DNA of 64,000 nt from Pseudomonadales bacterium (GTDB lineage Bacteria; Pseudomonadota; Gammaproteobacteria; Pseudomonadales; Azotimanducaceae), in the NCBI GenBank assembly GCA_012103505.1, contig WLWP01000001.1, positions 248,001-312,000 on the forward strand. The letters run 5' to 3'. The notes below the pieces were generated by a model. It made no database searches, was not told where the DNA came from, and saw only the letters and a list, made by a program, of their open reading frames with translations. Both the position numbers and the translations under genes were made by a program. Position 1 is the stretch's first letter, and every line of letters starts with the position of its first letter. Below, piece by piece: positions 7,670 through 16,319 of this stretch.

Positions 7670-8674
7670 TTGACCAAAGTACTCCTAACAGCTGATGACC
7701 GAACAGGCAGTCTAGAGATTGGTGGATTGGTGGCGAACGAGCGGTTTGCGGTCCCAGTAGGACCTCACGCGACGAGCGAACTCGCTTGTGTGGTGGATAT
7801 TGGATCGCGGCATCTAACGGTAGCGCAGGCACAAGAGAAAATGGCGCTCACGTTGAAAATCTCTGCTGAGTATCGAGCCCACAAGATGGATGCCGGGTTG
7901 CGCGGTAACTGGGCACAAGAAATTGAGGTCCTGTTGCGCGAAGGATACAAGGTCGCTGTGATTTGCGCTTTCCCGGATGCTGGTCGGCGATGTAAGGATG
8001 GCATCGTCTACATACATGACCTTCCGGTGTTGGAGTCCGTGTTTGGCAAAGACCCGCTTAACCCCCAAGTTAGTAGCAAACCGAGTGAGATACTTGAGCA
8101 CTTTGGCGTCGGCGGTGATGTTGTAGTTTGGGATGCAAATGACAATAGGGAAATGCTTGATGCCATCCAGCGTGCTGTTGCTGAGGATCGGATAGTTGTC
8201 GGTGCCTCCGGTGCTATCGGTATGTATGCAAATCTATTTTTGAACCCTGGTAAGCCGAGGGAAGTCGTGTTGCCAAAGCCGATATTGGTGGTTTGTGGCA
8301 GCTTGAATCCGTTGAGTAGAGAGCAATTGGCGAGAACGGGATTGCCTCTCCACGACATTGATTCTGTTGCCTTGTCGTCGGACCGTAATGCTGTGATTGT
8401 AGCGACGGAAGAACGGATTGGTCGCATACCGGACGATGAGGCATTGCAAACTGCTACACAGCTTGCAGATGTAACGCGCGCCGTTTGGAATGACTTTGCG
8501 TCATTGATTGCTATCGGTGGGGATACGGCGGGCGCACTTATCGGCGATGAAACTGTAGAAACTCTCGGTTGTGTCGCCCCGGGTATACCGGTTTCCAGAT
8601 ATGAAGAGAAATTACTCGTGACCAAGGGCGGCGGTATCGGTCAGCCGGATACGATAGTCAGTCTAGTGGCTTAA
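7670..8674 (+). CDS. Four-carbon acid sugar kinase family protein (DUF1537)
   Basis: 334 residues. The N-terminus VLLTADDRTGSLEIGG matches the ADD-x-TG motif of the DUF1537 N-terminal domain. The C-terminal nucleotide-binding domain holds SLIAIGGDTAGALI and LVTKGGGIGQPDTI, the family's GGDTA and (T/S)K(G/S)GxFG-type motifs, the latter with GIGQ. Known members phosphorylate D-erythronate, D-threonate and related acids. At ~330 residues it is shorter than the usual ~420, mainly in the N-terminal half. The start is a TTG at 7670 after GAAGG; an in-frame stop just upstream leaves no earlier choice. It is co-directional with the next TPP enzyme (38 bp). Confidence 0.8.
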   Translation: MTKVLLTADDRTGSLEIGGLVANERFAVPVGPHATSELACVVDIGSRHLTVAQAQEKMALTLKISAEYRAHKMDAGLRGNWAQEIEVLLREGYKVAVICAFPDAGRRCKDGIVYIHDLPVLESVFGKDPLNPQVSSKPSEILEHFGVGGDVVVWDANDNREMLDAIQRAVAEDRIVVGASGAIGMYANLFLNPGKPREVVLPKPILVVCGSLNPLSREQLARTGLPLHDIDSVALSSDRNAVIVATEERIGRIPDDEALQTATQLADVTRAVWNDFASLIAIGGDTAGALIGDETVETLGCVAPGIPVSRYEEKLLVTKGGGIGQPDTIVSLVA

Positions 8675-8712
8675 CGGTTGGAAGGACTTTGATTTAGTTA
8701 AGGAGAAAGGGT

Positions 8713-10365
8713 GTGAACGGATTTGACGTTGTTGCCAAGTGCCTCAAGGCGGAGGGCGTGAAGTGGCTAGCCTGCTTTCCTGCCAATCCATTGATTGAAG
8801 CCTGCGCAAAACAAGACATCAGACCGATTGTTTTTCGTCAGGAACGTGGCGGGATCAATGCGGCGGATGGATTTAGCAGGCAGATGGCCGGTAGTGAGAT
8901 TGGTGTATTCGCCGCGCAAGACGGTCCAGGCGTTGAGAATTCTTTCGGCGGCATAGCGCAAGCGTATGGTGAGGCTGTCCCGTTGCTTTTCTTGCCTCAA
9001 GGGTATGCCCAGACCAATTATGACATAGCGCCTAATTTTTCAGCTAAGCAAAACTATGCCCACGTGACAAAACTCGCTTTGTCGATCGACCAGGTGGAGC
9101 AAACTAGTCGCGAGATGCGAAGGGCTTTTCACGCCATGAAACACGGTCGACCAGGACCTGCCTTGGTGGAGATGCCAAGGGATGTGATGACCCAAGAAGT
9201 CAGCAAAGCCGATGCGGCGTATAACGCAACTCAAGTTATGCGCTCCGCGCCCTCGGCTGGCGATGTGCAAGACAGCGTAAGGGCGCTTCTTGCAGCCAAG
9301 CGGCCGATGATTTGGGCGGGTCAGGGGGTTCTGTACGCAGGCGCTTGTGAAGAGCTCACGACACTTGCTGAACTGACACAGATTCCCGTGATCACAACGA
9401 TGCAGGCGAAGAGTGCCTTCCCCGATGATCACCCGCTCGCACTGGGTTCAGCAAATAGGACAGCGCCAAAGGCGGTCTATCAGTGGTTGGGAGATTCAGA
9501 TGCGGTACTCGCCATCGGGTCAGGATTGACGCGGACGGCCTTTGGGCAAGATATTCCTGCCGGTAAATTCATGATTCACAGTACGGTGTCTGTGGAGGAC
9601 ATCAACAAAGACTATCAAGTCGATATTGGTCTTGTGGGTGACGCCAGACTCACGCTTGCGATGATGATAGAAGAAGCGAAAGCGCAATTAGGTGAAACGG
9701 GAAGAGCGCGGAACGAACAACTTCATTTGCAGATCTCGACTATCAAAGCAGCCTGGCTGCAAGAGTGGCTACCCCTCTTAACTTCTGATGACGATCCGAT
9801 AAATCCATATCGGGTCGTGCATGAGATAAACCAAACCCTCGATCATGAAAATTCAGTAGTGACTCATGATGCTGGCAGCCCGCGAGATCAGATCATGCCG
9901 TTTTACAAAGCGACTGTCCCGCATGGCTATATTGGGTGGGGAAAGACTACGCATCTTGGCTACGGCATACCATTGATGATTGGTGCAAAGCTCGCTGATC
10001 CGGACAAGTTCTGTATGAATTTTATGGGCGACCTTGCCTTTGGACATACTGGCACAGAGATCGAGACTGCGGTGCGAGCTGGAACGCCAATAACGACAGT
10101 TGTGATCAACAACCGAACGATGGGTGGGTACGACGAGAAAATGCCGGTTGCCATGGAAAAATTTGGTGCGGGTAACCAAGGCGGTGACTATGCCGGAATG
10201 GCCAAAGCGATGGGGGCCACGGGGATACATGTCACGGACCCGCAGGAAATCGCAGGTGCGATCACCACCGCCCAGCATGAAAACCATGAAGGTCGTGTTT
10301 GCGTTATCGAGATTGCGACGCAGCAGTACACCCACTTTTCGCAGTATCCGGAGCTGCTATCGTGA
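8713..10365 (+). CDS. Thiamine-pyrophosphate-dependent enzyme (acetolactate synthase-like), paralogue 1
   Basis: 550 residues, GTG start after AGGAG (8701-8704 region). Three-domain TPP fold: pyrimidine-binding domain with catalytic Glu44 (FRQERGGINAADGFSR), central domain (about 180-330) and diphosphate-binding domain. The TPP motif reads G-D-L at 439-441 and N-N at 466-467, so the third residue of the usual GDG is Leu. It is closely similar to the proteins at 46401 and 24741. The GTGA overlap with the following D-2-hydroxyacid dehydrogenase implies translational coupling. Likely a carboligase, lyase or decarboxylase acting on a 2-oxo acid; the substrate is not evident. Confidence 0.88.
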   Translation: MNGFDVVAKCLKAEGVKWLACFPANPLIEACAKQDIRPIVFRQERGGINAADGFSRQMAGSEIGVFAAQDGPGVENSFGGIAQAYGEAVPLLFLPQGYAQTNYDIAPNFSAKQNYAHVTKLALSIDQVEQTSREMRRAFHAMKHGRPGPALVEMPRDVMTQEVSKADAAYNATQVMRSAPSAGDVQDSVRALLAAKRPMIWAGQGVLYAGACEELTTLAELTQIPVITTMQAKSAFPDDHPLALGSANRTAPKAVYQWLGDSDAVLAIGSGLTRTAFGQDIPAGKFMIHSTVSVEDINKDYQVDIGLVGDARLTLAMMIEEAKAQLGETGRARNEQLHLQISTIKAAWLQEWLPLLTSDDDPINPYRVVHEINQTLDHENSVVTHDAGSPRDQIMPFYKATVPHGYIGWGKTTHLGYGIPLMIGAKLADPDKFCMNFMGDLAFGHTGTEIETAVRAGTPITTVVINNRTMGGYDEKMPVAMEKFGAGNQGGDYAGMAKAMGATGIHVTDPQEIAGAITTAQHENHEGRVCVIEIATQQYTHFSQYPELLS

Positions 10366-11327
10366 AAATTCTAATGACGGAACCGCTGCAACCCTCAGGG
10401 CAAAAGCAGTTCTTGGAAAACCCGGATGTTGAGCTTGTCACTCCAGTGTCACTGTCGGAAGAGGCGCTGATCGAGGCGGTACATGACGTTGACGGGATTG
10501 CTGTGCGTTCCGCGAAGCTTACGCCGAAGGTCATTGCTGCAGCCAAGAAGCTGCAAGCCGTTTCCAGGCACGGGGTGGGCTATGACAACATTGCTGTTGA
10601 TGCCCTCAGTGAACGAGGTTTGCCGCTCTTGTTAGCGATCCACGCGAATGCTGTGTCAGTTGCCGAGCATACGATGTACTTTATTTTGTCGTTGGCTAAG
10701 CGCGGTCGATTGTACGATGAGGCGGCGCGGGCATCTAACTTTGCTTTCCGAAGTTCACCGGTTGCGATCGATATCGCGGACAAGACCCTAGCCATTGTTG
10801 GTTTTGGTCGCATCGGTACCCGCCTGGCGCCACGCGCGTTAGCCTTTGATATGAAGGTCGCAGTCTATGATCCCTACGTCAGCGACGACGTTATTTCTGC
10901 AGCTGGATGTACTCCGGTGGATGATCTCCACAGTATTTTGCCTGAGACTGACTTTTTAACTGTGCATTGTCCGTTAAACAGGGAGACTCGAGGTATTGTA
11001 GGTGCTCAGGAGCTCGCTCTAATGCACCCAGGTAGTTTCGTGATTAACTGTGCACGTGGCGGTATTGTTAACGAGTCTGCTTTAGCCCAAGCGGTTGCCA
11101 ACGACAAGATTGCAGGTGCTGGTGTAGATGTTTACGAAACAGAACCACCTTCACCAAATCATCCCTTTCTCAGCAATGACAAGATGTTCTTAAGTCCCCA
11201 CAGTGCGGGCGTGTCTGTGGAGGCTGCAACACGAATGTCTTTTGAGACGGCAGACAACCTGCTCGCCGCTTTGCGCGGCGAGCTCAGGACTGAAGCGTTA
11301 GCGAACCCGGAAATCGCGGCTAACTAG
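10362..11327 (+). CDS. D-isomer-specific 2-hydroxyacid dehydrogenase
   Basis: The start is GTG 10362, which overlaps the preceding stop by 4 bp (GTGA) and opens with KILMTEPLQPSG; the frame extends upstream, but that part is shadow. The ~321-residue product has the PGDH/formate dehydrogenase-like fold: the NAD motif AIVGFGRIGTRLA (about 145-157), then INCARGGIVNE with the catalytic Arg, the Glu in VDVYETEPP, and the catalytic His in SPHSAG near the C-terminus. It reduces a 2-oxo acid or oxidises a D-2-hydroxyacid with NAD(P). Coupling to the TPP enzyme suggests that the two act on consecutive 2-oxo/2-hydroxy acid intermediates. Confidence 0.9.
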   Translation: MKILMTEPLQPSGQKQFLENPDVELVTPVSLSEEALIEAVHDVDGIAVRSAKLTPKVIAAAKKLQAVSRHGVGYDNIAVDALSERGLPLLLAIHANAVSVAEHTMYFILSLAKRGRLYDEAARASNFAFRSSPVAIDIADKTLAIVGFGRIGTRLAPRALAFDMKVAVYDPYVSDDVISAAGCTPVDDLHSILPETDFLTVHCPLNRETRGIVGAQELALMHPGSFVINCARGGIVNESALAQAVANDKIAGAGVDVYETEPPSPNHPFLSNDKMFLSPHSAGVSVEAATRMSFETADNLLAALRGELRTEALANPEIAAN

Positions 11328-12391
11328 TCGCCGCTACTTTCGGTCACCGGCATTTCCGATTCTAGCAATCGTGCGCCTCTTAGGATGCCACCCATCGAAT
11401 AGTTGCCTTCATGGCACGCGTATTCATAGACCTTTGCATTGGTGCTGCGCCAAACGTACTCGCCGGTCCAGTCGGCGTGCCAAACGGAAGGATCGTTTAC
11501 GGTAAAGCGGTACAGCAGGTTACCGTCTTCCATGCGAGAAAAGCGTTCGGTTACCGTTAGCGTATCTGAGCCACCGCGAGCTTGGCCGCTACTTGCTGAG
11601 TAATTCGTTGTCTCAACTACTAGTGTGTCGTCTTCCCACCAACCGATAGAACCGCCCATGTGACTGCGAACGTGGTCTGGACGGTGTTCTGCATTCATTC
11701 GAACGACGCGCGCGTCATGAACCATCTCGATGAGAATCATGACGTGGTCTTCGTTCTGGACGATTCTCTTGTAGTTGTTGTACAGACTAGGAAAAGTGGG
11801 TGCTGCGCCAGTAAAGCCGACGATGCATCGTTCAGATATGCCTAGACTCTCAGGACCATCGTACGGCCCCGGTCCCTCAACGTTGACCCACCAGGCGGTG
11901 CCATCATTGGGTCGTCGCAGTTTGCGCCGTTCCTGAGCCCGTTCTAAAGCTGCTGCCGTCGGCTTTGGCATTTGCCCGTTGGGTGGATCGACGATAATCG
12001 AGGTGCGGAACTTCCCATCGACGGTAAACACGGAATCACCAGGGTCGACCCAAAAGTTGTTATAACCGCCGACATTTCCGGCACCGCTTGATTCGCGAAA
12101 CTCATCCCCGATCCCAACTGGCGGCGCGCCTCCCGCGGGGGGCGCTTCGGTAATCGGGCCGCGGTTTTTGTCTCGTGTAGCAATTCGTTCTCGATTCGCC
12201 TGCATGATGGCTTGGGCTTGTTCTGGCGTCAGAGAAAGGTTGTCGCCGAACTCTGAAGGCCGCTGCAACGGGGTGAGGGTGGAAACGTCGTATGTGCCGC
12301 TAAGATCTGGTTTGCCGTTCTCAAGTCTGGGTGCGTCAGCAAAAGTAGGGCCAGCTATACAGAGTAAGGTGGCGAGAACTGTAATTCTCAT
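11324..12391 (-). CDS. Secreted 'NGKPDLSGTY' family protein (uncharacterised)
   Basis: ATG at 12391 gives a signal peptide (MRITVLATLLCIAGPTFA); the upstream in-frame ATG adds 12 residues. The mature ~335-residue protein starts with an NGKPDLSGT motif, has a central RCIVGFTGAAP region, then GWWEDDTLVVETTNY, and ends with YEYACHEGNYSMGGIL. The same marks recur in the products at 13896 and 15157. I know this type as unnamed secreted proteins common in Acidobacteria and marine Gammaproteobacteria; no reaction is established. It is predicted periplasmic. Its stop shares the CTAG (11324-11327) with the convergent hydroxyacid dehydrogenase gene. Confidence 0.8.
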   Translation of the reverse strand: MRITVLATLLCIAGPTFADAPRLENGKPDLSGTYDVSTLTPLQRPSEFGDNLSLTPEQAQAIMQANRERIATRDKNRGPITEAPPAGGAPPVGIGDEFRESSGAGNVGGYNNFWVDPGDSVFTVDGKFRTSIIVDPPNGQMPKPTAAALERAQERRKLRRPNDGTAWWVNVEGPGPYDGPESLGISERCIVGFTGAAPTFPSLYNNYKRIVQNEDHVMILIEMVHDARVVRMNAEHRPDHVRSHMGGSIGWWEDDTLVVETTNYSASSGQARGGSDTLTVTERFSRMEDGNLLYRFTVNDPSVWHADWTGEYVWRSTNAKVYEYACHEGNYSMGGILRGARLLESEMPVTESSGD

Positions 12392-12466
12392 GTTCGGTTT
12401 CCTGGATATCGCATTTACCCACATCATACTATGTTGCGTTAGCCTGGACAGTGGCGACCTGATTCG

Positions 12467-13807
12467 TTAGCTGACCGTGCTACCCAGCGTCGTTTTGATT
12501 GTTTCCGTGCTGTGGTCTACGAAGGCTTTTCGAAATGGTGCACTCGCCTCGAACCAATCAACGCCCTCCGGTAGAAGAATGCCTCCGGAACGTTGGCGAT
12601 AGATCTCGGGCCTGTTACACCCCGGCGGAGAGATGCCTTTGTCCCTTAAAGCCTTGGCGGATTTGATGAGGCGCCGACGGGTTTGGATGATCATTTTATC
12701 GCTCGTGCCGAGGCGCTCTTGCGTCCGATCCATGATCGGTCCCATGCTCTCGGTGACCGCCTGGTCCTCAAGGTGGACGCCGGGCAAACCGGTATAGCTG
12801 ATTCGTTGGTCAATCAGAGAGCGATCTATTCCCCAGCCTATTTCGGGTCCGTTTGCGGAGCGAGCACGCCCGTGGAAATTCCACGGTTCGTCGGGCAGTA
12901 ACTCCTGTCCCTTGTCGAATCGCATATCCACATTCGCAGACTCCGGGTGTACATCTGCATCACCCAGTGGGGGTGCCATCATGTGGAAGAACATCGTATT
13001 TTCGTCGTCGATGGGTACCCAAGCGCGTGTCCAGCGGTTGGCCGCCAGCTTACCCGGTGGGATCAGCGTGTAGAACGGGAACATGAAGCCTGCGATGCGC
13101 CAGTAGTCCATGTCATATCCGGCGGGACGCGATGCACCGTATAGGGTGCCAAATTCAGTCTCACGAACATCAAGCTCAGCGCGACGGTTGTGTATCTGTA
13201 TGTCGAGCATGTTGCCGTCTAATGCCGCATCGCCTGGCTCGAGATGACCTGTGTGCAAGAACGCAAAATGTAGCGTATCAATATCGCCTTCTAGCGCCTG
13301 CATGTAATTGCACTTGCGCATCATTTGCTGTGTCACCTCAGCATCTGGCGCAGCGTTCGCTTCGATGTCAGGCAGTGGTGGGAGGATGTCTGTTTCCCCC
13401 ATGAAGGTCCAGATGAGACCGCCTCGCTCCTGACAAGGGTATGCACGTGCGTGGACTTTGTTTTTGAAATTAGACTCTGGTGGTTCTGAAGGCATGTCAA
13501 CGCAGGTGCCTTCGCGGTCAAACTTCCAGCCGTGATAAATGCAACGCATCCCGTCTCCCTCGTTGCGTCCAAGGAAAAAGGAAGCGCCTCTGTGGGGACA
13601 GGCATCCTGAATTAAACCGACTTCGCCGCCGTTTAAGCGGTACGCGACTAAATTCTCCCCTAGCAGGCGAACCCGTATCGGAGCGGTTTTGTCTAACGGT
13701 AGCTCAGTACTCGCTGCGAATGGGATCCAATAGTGGCGCATAAACTCACCCATCGGTGTGCCCGGTCCCACCTGACAGAGAATGTCGTTGTCTTCTTGAC
13801 TCAGCAT
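12467..13807 (-). CDS. Rieske aromatic-ring-hydroxylating oxygenase, alpha subunit (phthalate 4,5-dioxygenase-like)
   Basis: 446 residues. The Rieske [2Fe-2S] domain lies at about 30-130 with C70-P-H72 and C89-I-Y-H92. The catalytic domain carries the mononuclear-iron region ALEGDIDTLHFAFLHTG, with His180 and His185 and a conserved Asp near 175-177. The length and overall pattern match single-component alpha subunits of the phthalate-4,5-dioxygenase type, which also include O-demethylases. No beta subunit or reductase gene is adjacent, so electrons must come from elsewhere. It sits among three secreted NPDLxGxW-type genes. The substrate is likely an aromatic acid or ether by family, but is unproven. 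Confidence 0.9.
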   Translation of the reverse strand: MLSQEDNDILCQVGPGTPMGEFMRHYWIPFAASTELPLDKTAPIRVRLLGENLVAYRLNGGEVGLIQDACPHRGASFFLGRNEGDGMRCIYHGWKFDREGTCVDMPSEPPESNFKNKVHARAYPCQERGGLIWTFMGETDILPPLPDIEANAAPDAEVTQQMMRKCNYMQALEGDIDTLHFAFLHTGHLEPGDAALDGNMLDIQIHNRRAELDVRETEFGTLYGASRPAGYDMDYWRIAGFMFPFYTLIPPGKLAANRWTRAWVPIDDENTMFFHMMAPPLGDADVHPESANVDMRFDKGQELLPDEPWNFHGRARSANGPEIGWGIDRSLIDQRISYTGLPGVHLEDQAVTESMGPIMDRTQERLGTSDKMIIQTRRRLIKSAKALRDKGISPPGCNRPEIYRQRSGGILLPEGVDWFEASAPFRKAFVDHSTETIKTTLGSTVS

Positions 13808-13895
13808 TTGAGCCTCTTATAGGAACTTAAGAATTGTTATACACCTATCTGAAATCGGAGCAAAGGCGTAGGATTGCTCCTGCAGGAGGGAGAAT

Positions 13896-14732
13896 ATGCA
13901 ATTGAAAAGAGCGATCGTGCTCACGGTCTATTTTACTGGCTCGCTTGTTTTAGGTGGCTGTGCAACTGTCGTCAGTCAGTCAGAAGGCGAGGTTGGTTAC
14001 GAGTGGCAAGTACCCAGAGATGGGTACGGTAATCCAGATCTCAATGGCATTTGGCAAGCGCTGGGTACTGCACACCTAGATCTCGAACCTCATGCCGCAC
14101 GAATGGGTCCGATCGTAGCCTTAGGTGCAACAGGTGCCATACCAGCGGGCTTAGGCGTCGTCGAAGGCGGGACCATACCGTACCAAGACTGGGCGTTAAG
14201 TCAGCGGGATGAGAATCGGGCAAACTGGTTAGAGCGAGATCCCGCCGTTAAGTGCTTCATGCCCGGTATCCCTAGAGCGACTTACATGCCGCTACCACTG
14301 CAGATCATTCAGGGTGATAAGACACAGATCTTTGCCTATGAATATGCGTCCGCGGCTAGGGTCGTGTATATGGATCGACCTGACTTTGAGCATCCCTTTG
14401 AGGCTTGGATGGGACATAGTCGAGGCCATTGGGAAGGAGATACCTTAGTTATCCGGGTCGATGCGCATGTGCCAGATACTTGGTTTGACCAGTCTGGGAA
14501 CTTTCACAGCGAAGCATTGGTTGTCGAAGAACGCTATACCTTGATGAGTGACAACATCATTCAGTATGAAGCAACCATGACGGATGAAAATGTCTTCACC
14601 CGGCCATGGAAGATATCGTTACCACTCTATCGTCGGCTAGAACCCAATGCCCAATTACTCGAGTTCAAGTGCGTAGAGTTTGCCGAAGAACTGATGTACG
14701 GCCATCTGGTCAAAAAACCCGCGGAGGACTAA
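13896..14732 (+). CDS. NPDLxGxW-family lipoprotein (uncharacterised)
   Basis: 278 residues with a lipoprotein signal peptide: basic start (MQLKRA), hydrophobic core and the lipobox LGGC at about 19-22. The mature part begins with GNPDLNGIWQ, continues with KCFMPGIPRATYMPLPLQI, and has GHWEGDTLVIRVDAH, so it belongs with the products at 11324 and 15157, though it is shorter and diverges at the end (LEFKCVEFAEELMYGH). A strong ribosome site (GGAGGG) precedes ATG 13896. It is divergent from the Rieske gene (88 bp), suggesting shared control. It overlaps the convergent DUF6152 gene by 4 bp at the stops. Confidence 0.8.
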   Translation: MQLKRAIVLTVYFTGSLVLGGCATVVSQSEGEVGYEWQVPRDGYGNPDLNGIWQALGTAHLDLEPHAARMGPIVALGATGAIPAGLGVVEGGTIPYQDWALSQRDENRANWLERDPAVKCFMPGIPRATYMPLPLQIIQGDKTQIFAYEYASAARVVYMDRPDFEHPFEAWMGHSRGHWEGDTLVIRVDAHVPDTWFDQSGNFHSEALVVEERYTLMSDNIIQYEATMTDENVFTRPWKISLPLYRRLEPNAQLLEFKCVEFAEELMYGHLVKKPAED

Positions 14733-15160
14733 CCCTCCGTTGGGTCAGCACCATCCTCTGGTGCGCCGGTACCAGAGGAGCCCATGAACAACTTACGGCC
14801 ATCTCGAAAAGTAAGATCACGACCGTTCGCTTTGCACGCCGGTAGACAACTACGATCCTTGCTCTGGTAACCGCGTACAACGATCTCCGATCCGAGTGGT
14901 AGCGACTTGCGGTTGATACCCGTACGCATCAATGCGTTGGGTGTGCCGCCTTCAATCATCCATTCCGTCCGCGTACCGTCTTCGTTGGGCGTCTCTATAT
15001 GAATCCACGCGTGTGGGTTGATCCAACGAACTCGAGTGACCGTGCCCTCCAGTTCGATCGGTGCGTCCTTGTCAAATTCGGCGGAAAAAGCATGGTGGCC
15101 AGACGCCATTGGCGTGATGGCGAGACCGCAAGCAAGGATGGATCCAATGCCGATTTTCAT
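14729..15160 (-). CDS. DUF6152 family secreted protein
   Basis: 143 residues with a signal peptide (MKIGIGSILACGLAITPMASG). The mature part has the pattern I associate with DUF6152: HHAFSAEFD, then a GTVTRVRWINPHAWIHIE segment, then GSEIVVRGYQSKD with a Cys pair (CLPAC) and GRDLTFRDGRKLF. By eye it looks like a small OB-like beta-barrel; the function is unknown. The start overlaps the end of the upstream gene (15157-15160, ATGA), so it is translated with the NGKPNLQGTW protein, and such neighbours recur in other genomes (recalled, not checked). Confidence 0.82.
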   Translation of the reverse strand: MKIGIGSILACGLAITPMASGHHAFSAEFDKDAPIELEGTVTRVRWINPHAWIHIETPNEDGTRTEWMIEGGTPNALMRTGINRKSLPLGSEIVVRGYQSKDRSCLPACKANGRDLTFRDGRKLFMGSSGTGAPEDGADPTEG

Positions 15161-16152
15161 TCTTGGCCTCCAGAACCCTGTAGTGCGGCAGCTTCTGCTT
15201 CTTTGGCCCGGTGTCCCGCCAGGATTCCTTCCATAGAGAGATTGCCTTCGTGACAGGCGTATTCAAAAATGGGTTCTGCCGAGCGCTTTAAGTTGATTTG
15301 TAGCGTCCATGGTGATGACCAGATTGTCTCGTCTTGAACGGTGAGCACCCAGGCCAACGTGTCGGCATCAATGAGTTCATAGCGTTCGATGAGATGCAGG
15401 TTTTCCGACGGGTGTTGCATGAATGAGGAGCCAGGTGCGAAGTTCTTTGTTTCGACAACAAATGCATCGCCTTCCCAACGTCCCTTAGCATCGCCGATCC
15501 ACTGATCGATATTGCCTGGAATGTGTGGCCGATTATCAACTGGGATAACTCGTGTTTCGTGCGACATTTCCTGCATGATCGCAACATGACTGTTGCTCTG
15601 TGTAATTTCGAAATAGCCGTTGTATCCGGCACCGATAAACGGGACCCCAAAAGTGATACATCGGTCAGAATTGATTCTGTCGGTATATGAATCGGCAGGA
15701 TGTGCCTCAGCATAGGCGATCCGTTCTTCGAGCGCTTTTACGGCAGCTGGCACGAGCGTCGGTAGCCTGCCAGTTGGCGGGTCTGTGATGAGCGAGGTTC
15801 TGTTCTCAAACTCGCGTTCGACGACCCAAAAGTGATTGTAGTTGCCGGTTTCGGGATCGTAGGATTCGTGTTCCTGATCGTTGGCAAGTACTGACTGGAA
15901 AACGCTATCACCAAACGCGGCTTCACCTTCGCCGTCGAATATTTGATCGTGCTTTTCTTTGAATCGAGCAACTTCCTCGGCAGTCAGCTCCGAGCGGTCG
16001 GCGAGCTGTTCTGGCCGTTCCAGCGGCGTAGCTGCATTGTTGGCCCAAGTGCCCTGTAAATTAGGTTTACCGTTCGGTGTGCGCGGTATGTCAGCGAAAG
16101 CGGTTGATACTGTGAGTAGTAACGTAAGCGACAGTGAAATTGACTTCATCAT
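15157..16152 (-). CDS. Secreted 'NGKPNLQGTW' family protein (uncharacterised)
   Basis: 331 residues with a signal peptide (MMKSISLSLTLLLTVSTAFA). Either of two adjacent ATGs (16152 or 16149) may be used, after GAGGGGGAT. Family marks: NGKPNLQGTWANNAATPLERP at the mature N-terminus, DRCITFGVPFIGAGYNGYF in the middle, GRWEGDAFVVETKNFA, and FEYACHEGNLSMEGILAGH at the end. It shares more with the product at 11324 than with the one at 13896. Predicted periplasmic and translationally coupled to the DUF6152 gene. The conserved W-E-G-D and C-H-E-G segments are candidates for an active or ligand site. Confidence 0.8.
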   Translation of the reverse strand: MMKSISLSLTLLLTVSTAFADIPRTPNGKPNLQGTWANNAATPLERPEQLADRSELTAEEVARFKEKHDQIFDGEGEAAFGDSVFQSVLANDQEHESYDPETGNYNHFWVVEREFENRTSLITDPPTGRLPTLVPAAVKALEERIAYAEAHPADSYTDRINSDRCITFGVPFIGAGYNGYFEITQSNSHVAIMQEMSHETRVIPVDNRPHIPGNIDQWIGDAKGRWEGDAFVVETKNFAPGSSFMQHPSENLHLIERYELIDADTLAWVLTVQDETIWSSPWTLQINLKRSAEPIFEYACHEGNLSMEGILAGHRAKEAEAAALQGSGGQE

Positions 16153-16240
16153 ATGATCCCCCTCGATCTTCCGGCTGGAGTATAGCGCGATGTCGGGTCA
16201 GTCAAAACCGATTAGTGGCGATCGTGAGGGTCCAGAGCAG

Positions 16241-16302
16241 GGAGAGAACAAGGAGAGAACAAGGAGAGAAGAGGGCGAAAACCGGGCGAAAACCTGGAGA
16301 GA
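16241..16302. repeat. Degenerate 11-bp tandem repeat
   Basis: Units of 11 bp in succession: GGAGAGAACAA at 16241-16251 and 16252-16262, a third near-copy at 16263-16272, then GGGCGAAAACC at 16273-16283 and 16284-16294, and a final TGGAGAGAA-like end. It is purine-rich and lies between the start of the gene at 16152 (minus) and the end of the gene at 16320 (minus). Confidence 0.75.
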
Positions 16303-16319
16303 ATGGTCAGAAAAGCGGC

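Noticed and set aside
8008..8625. Minus-strand 205-residue open frame inside the DUF1537 gene
   Set aside because: Low-complexity Ser/Thr-rich shadow; the plus strand carries recognisable motifs.
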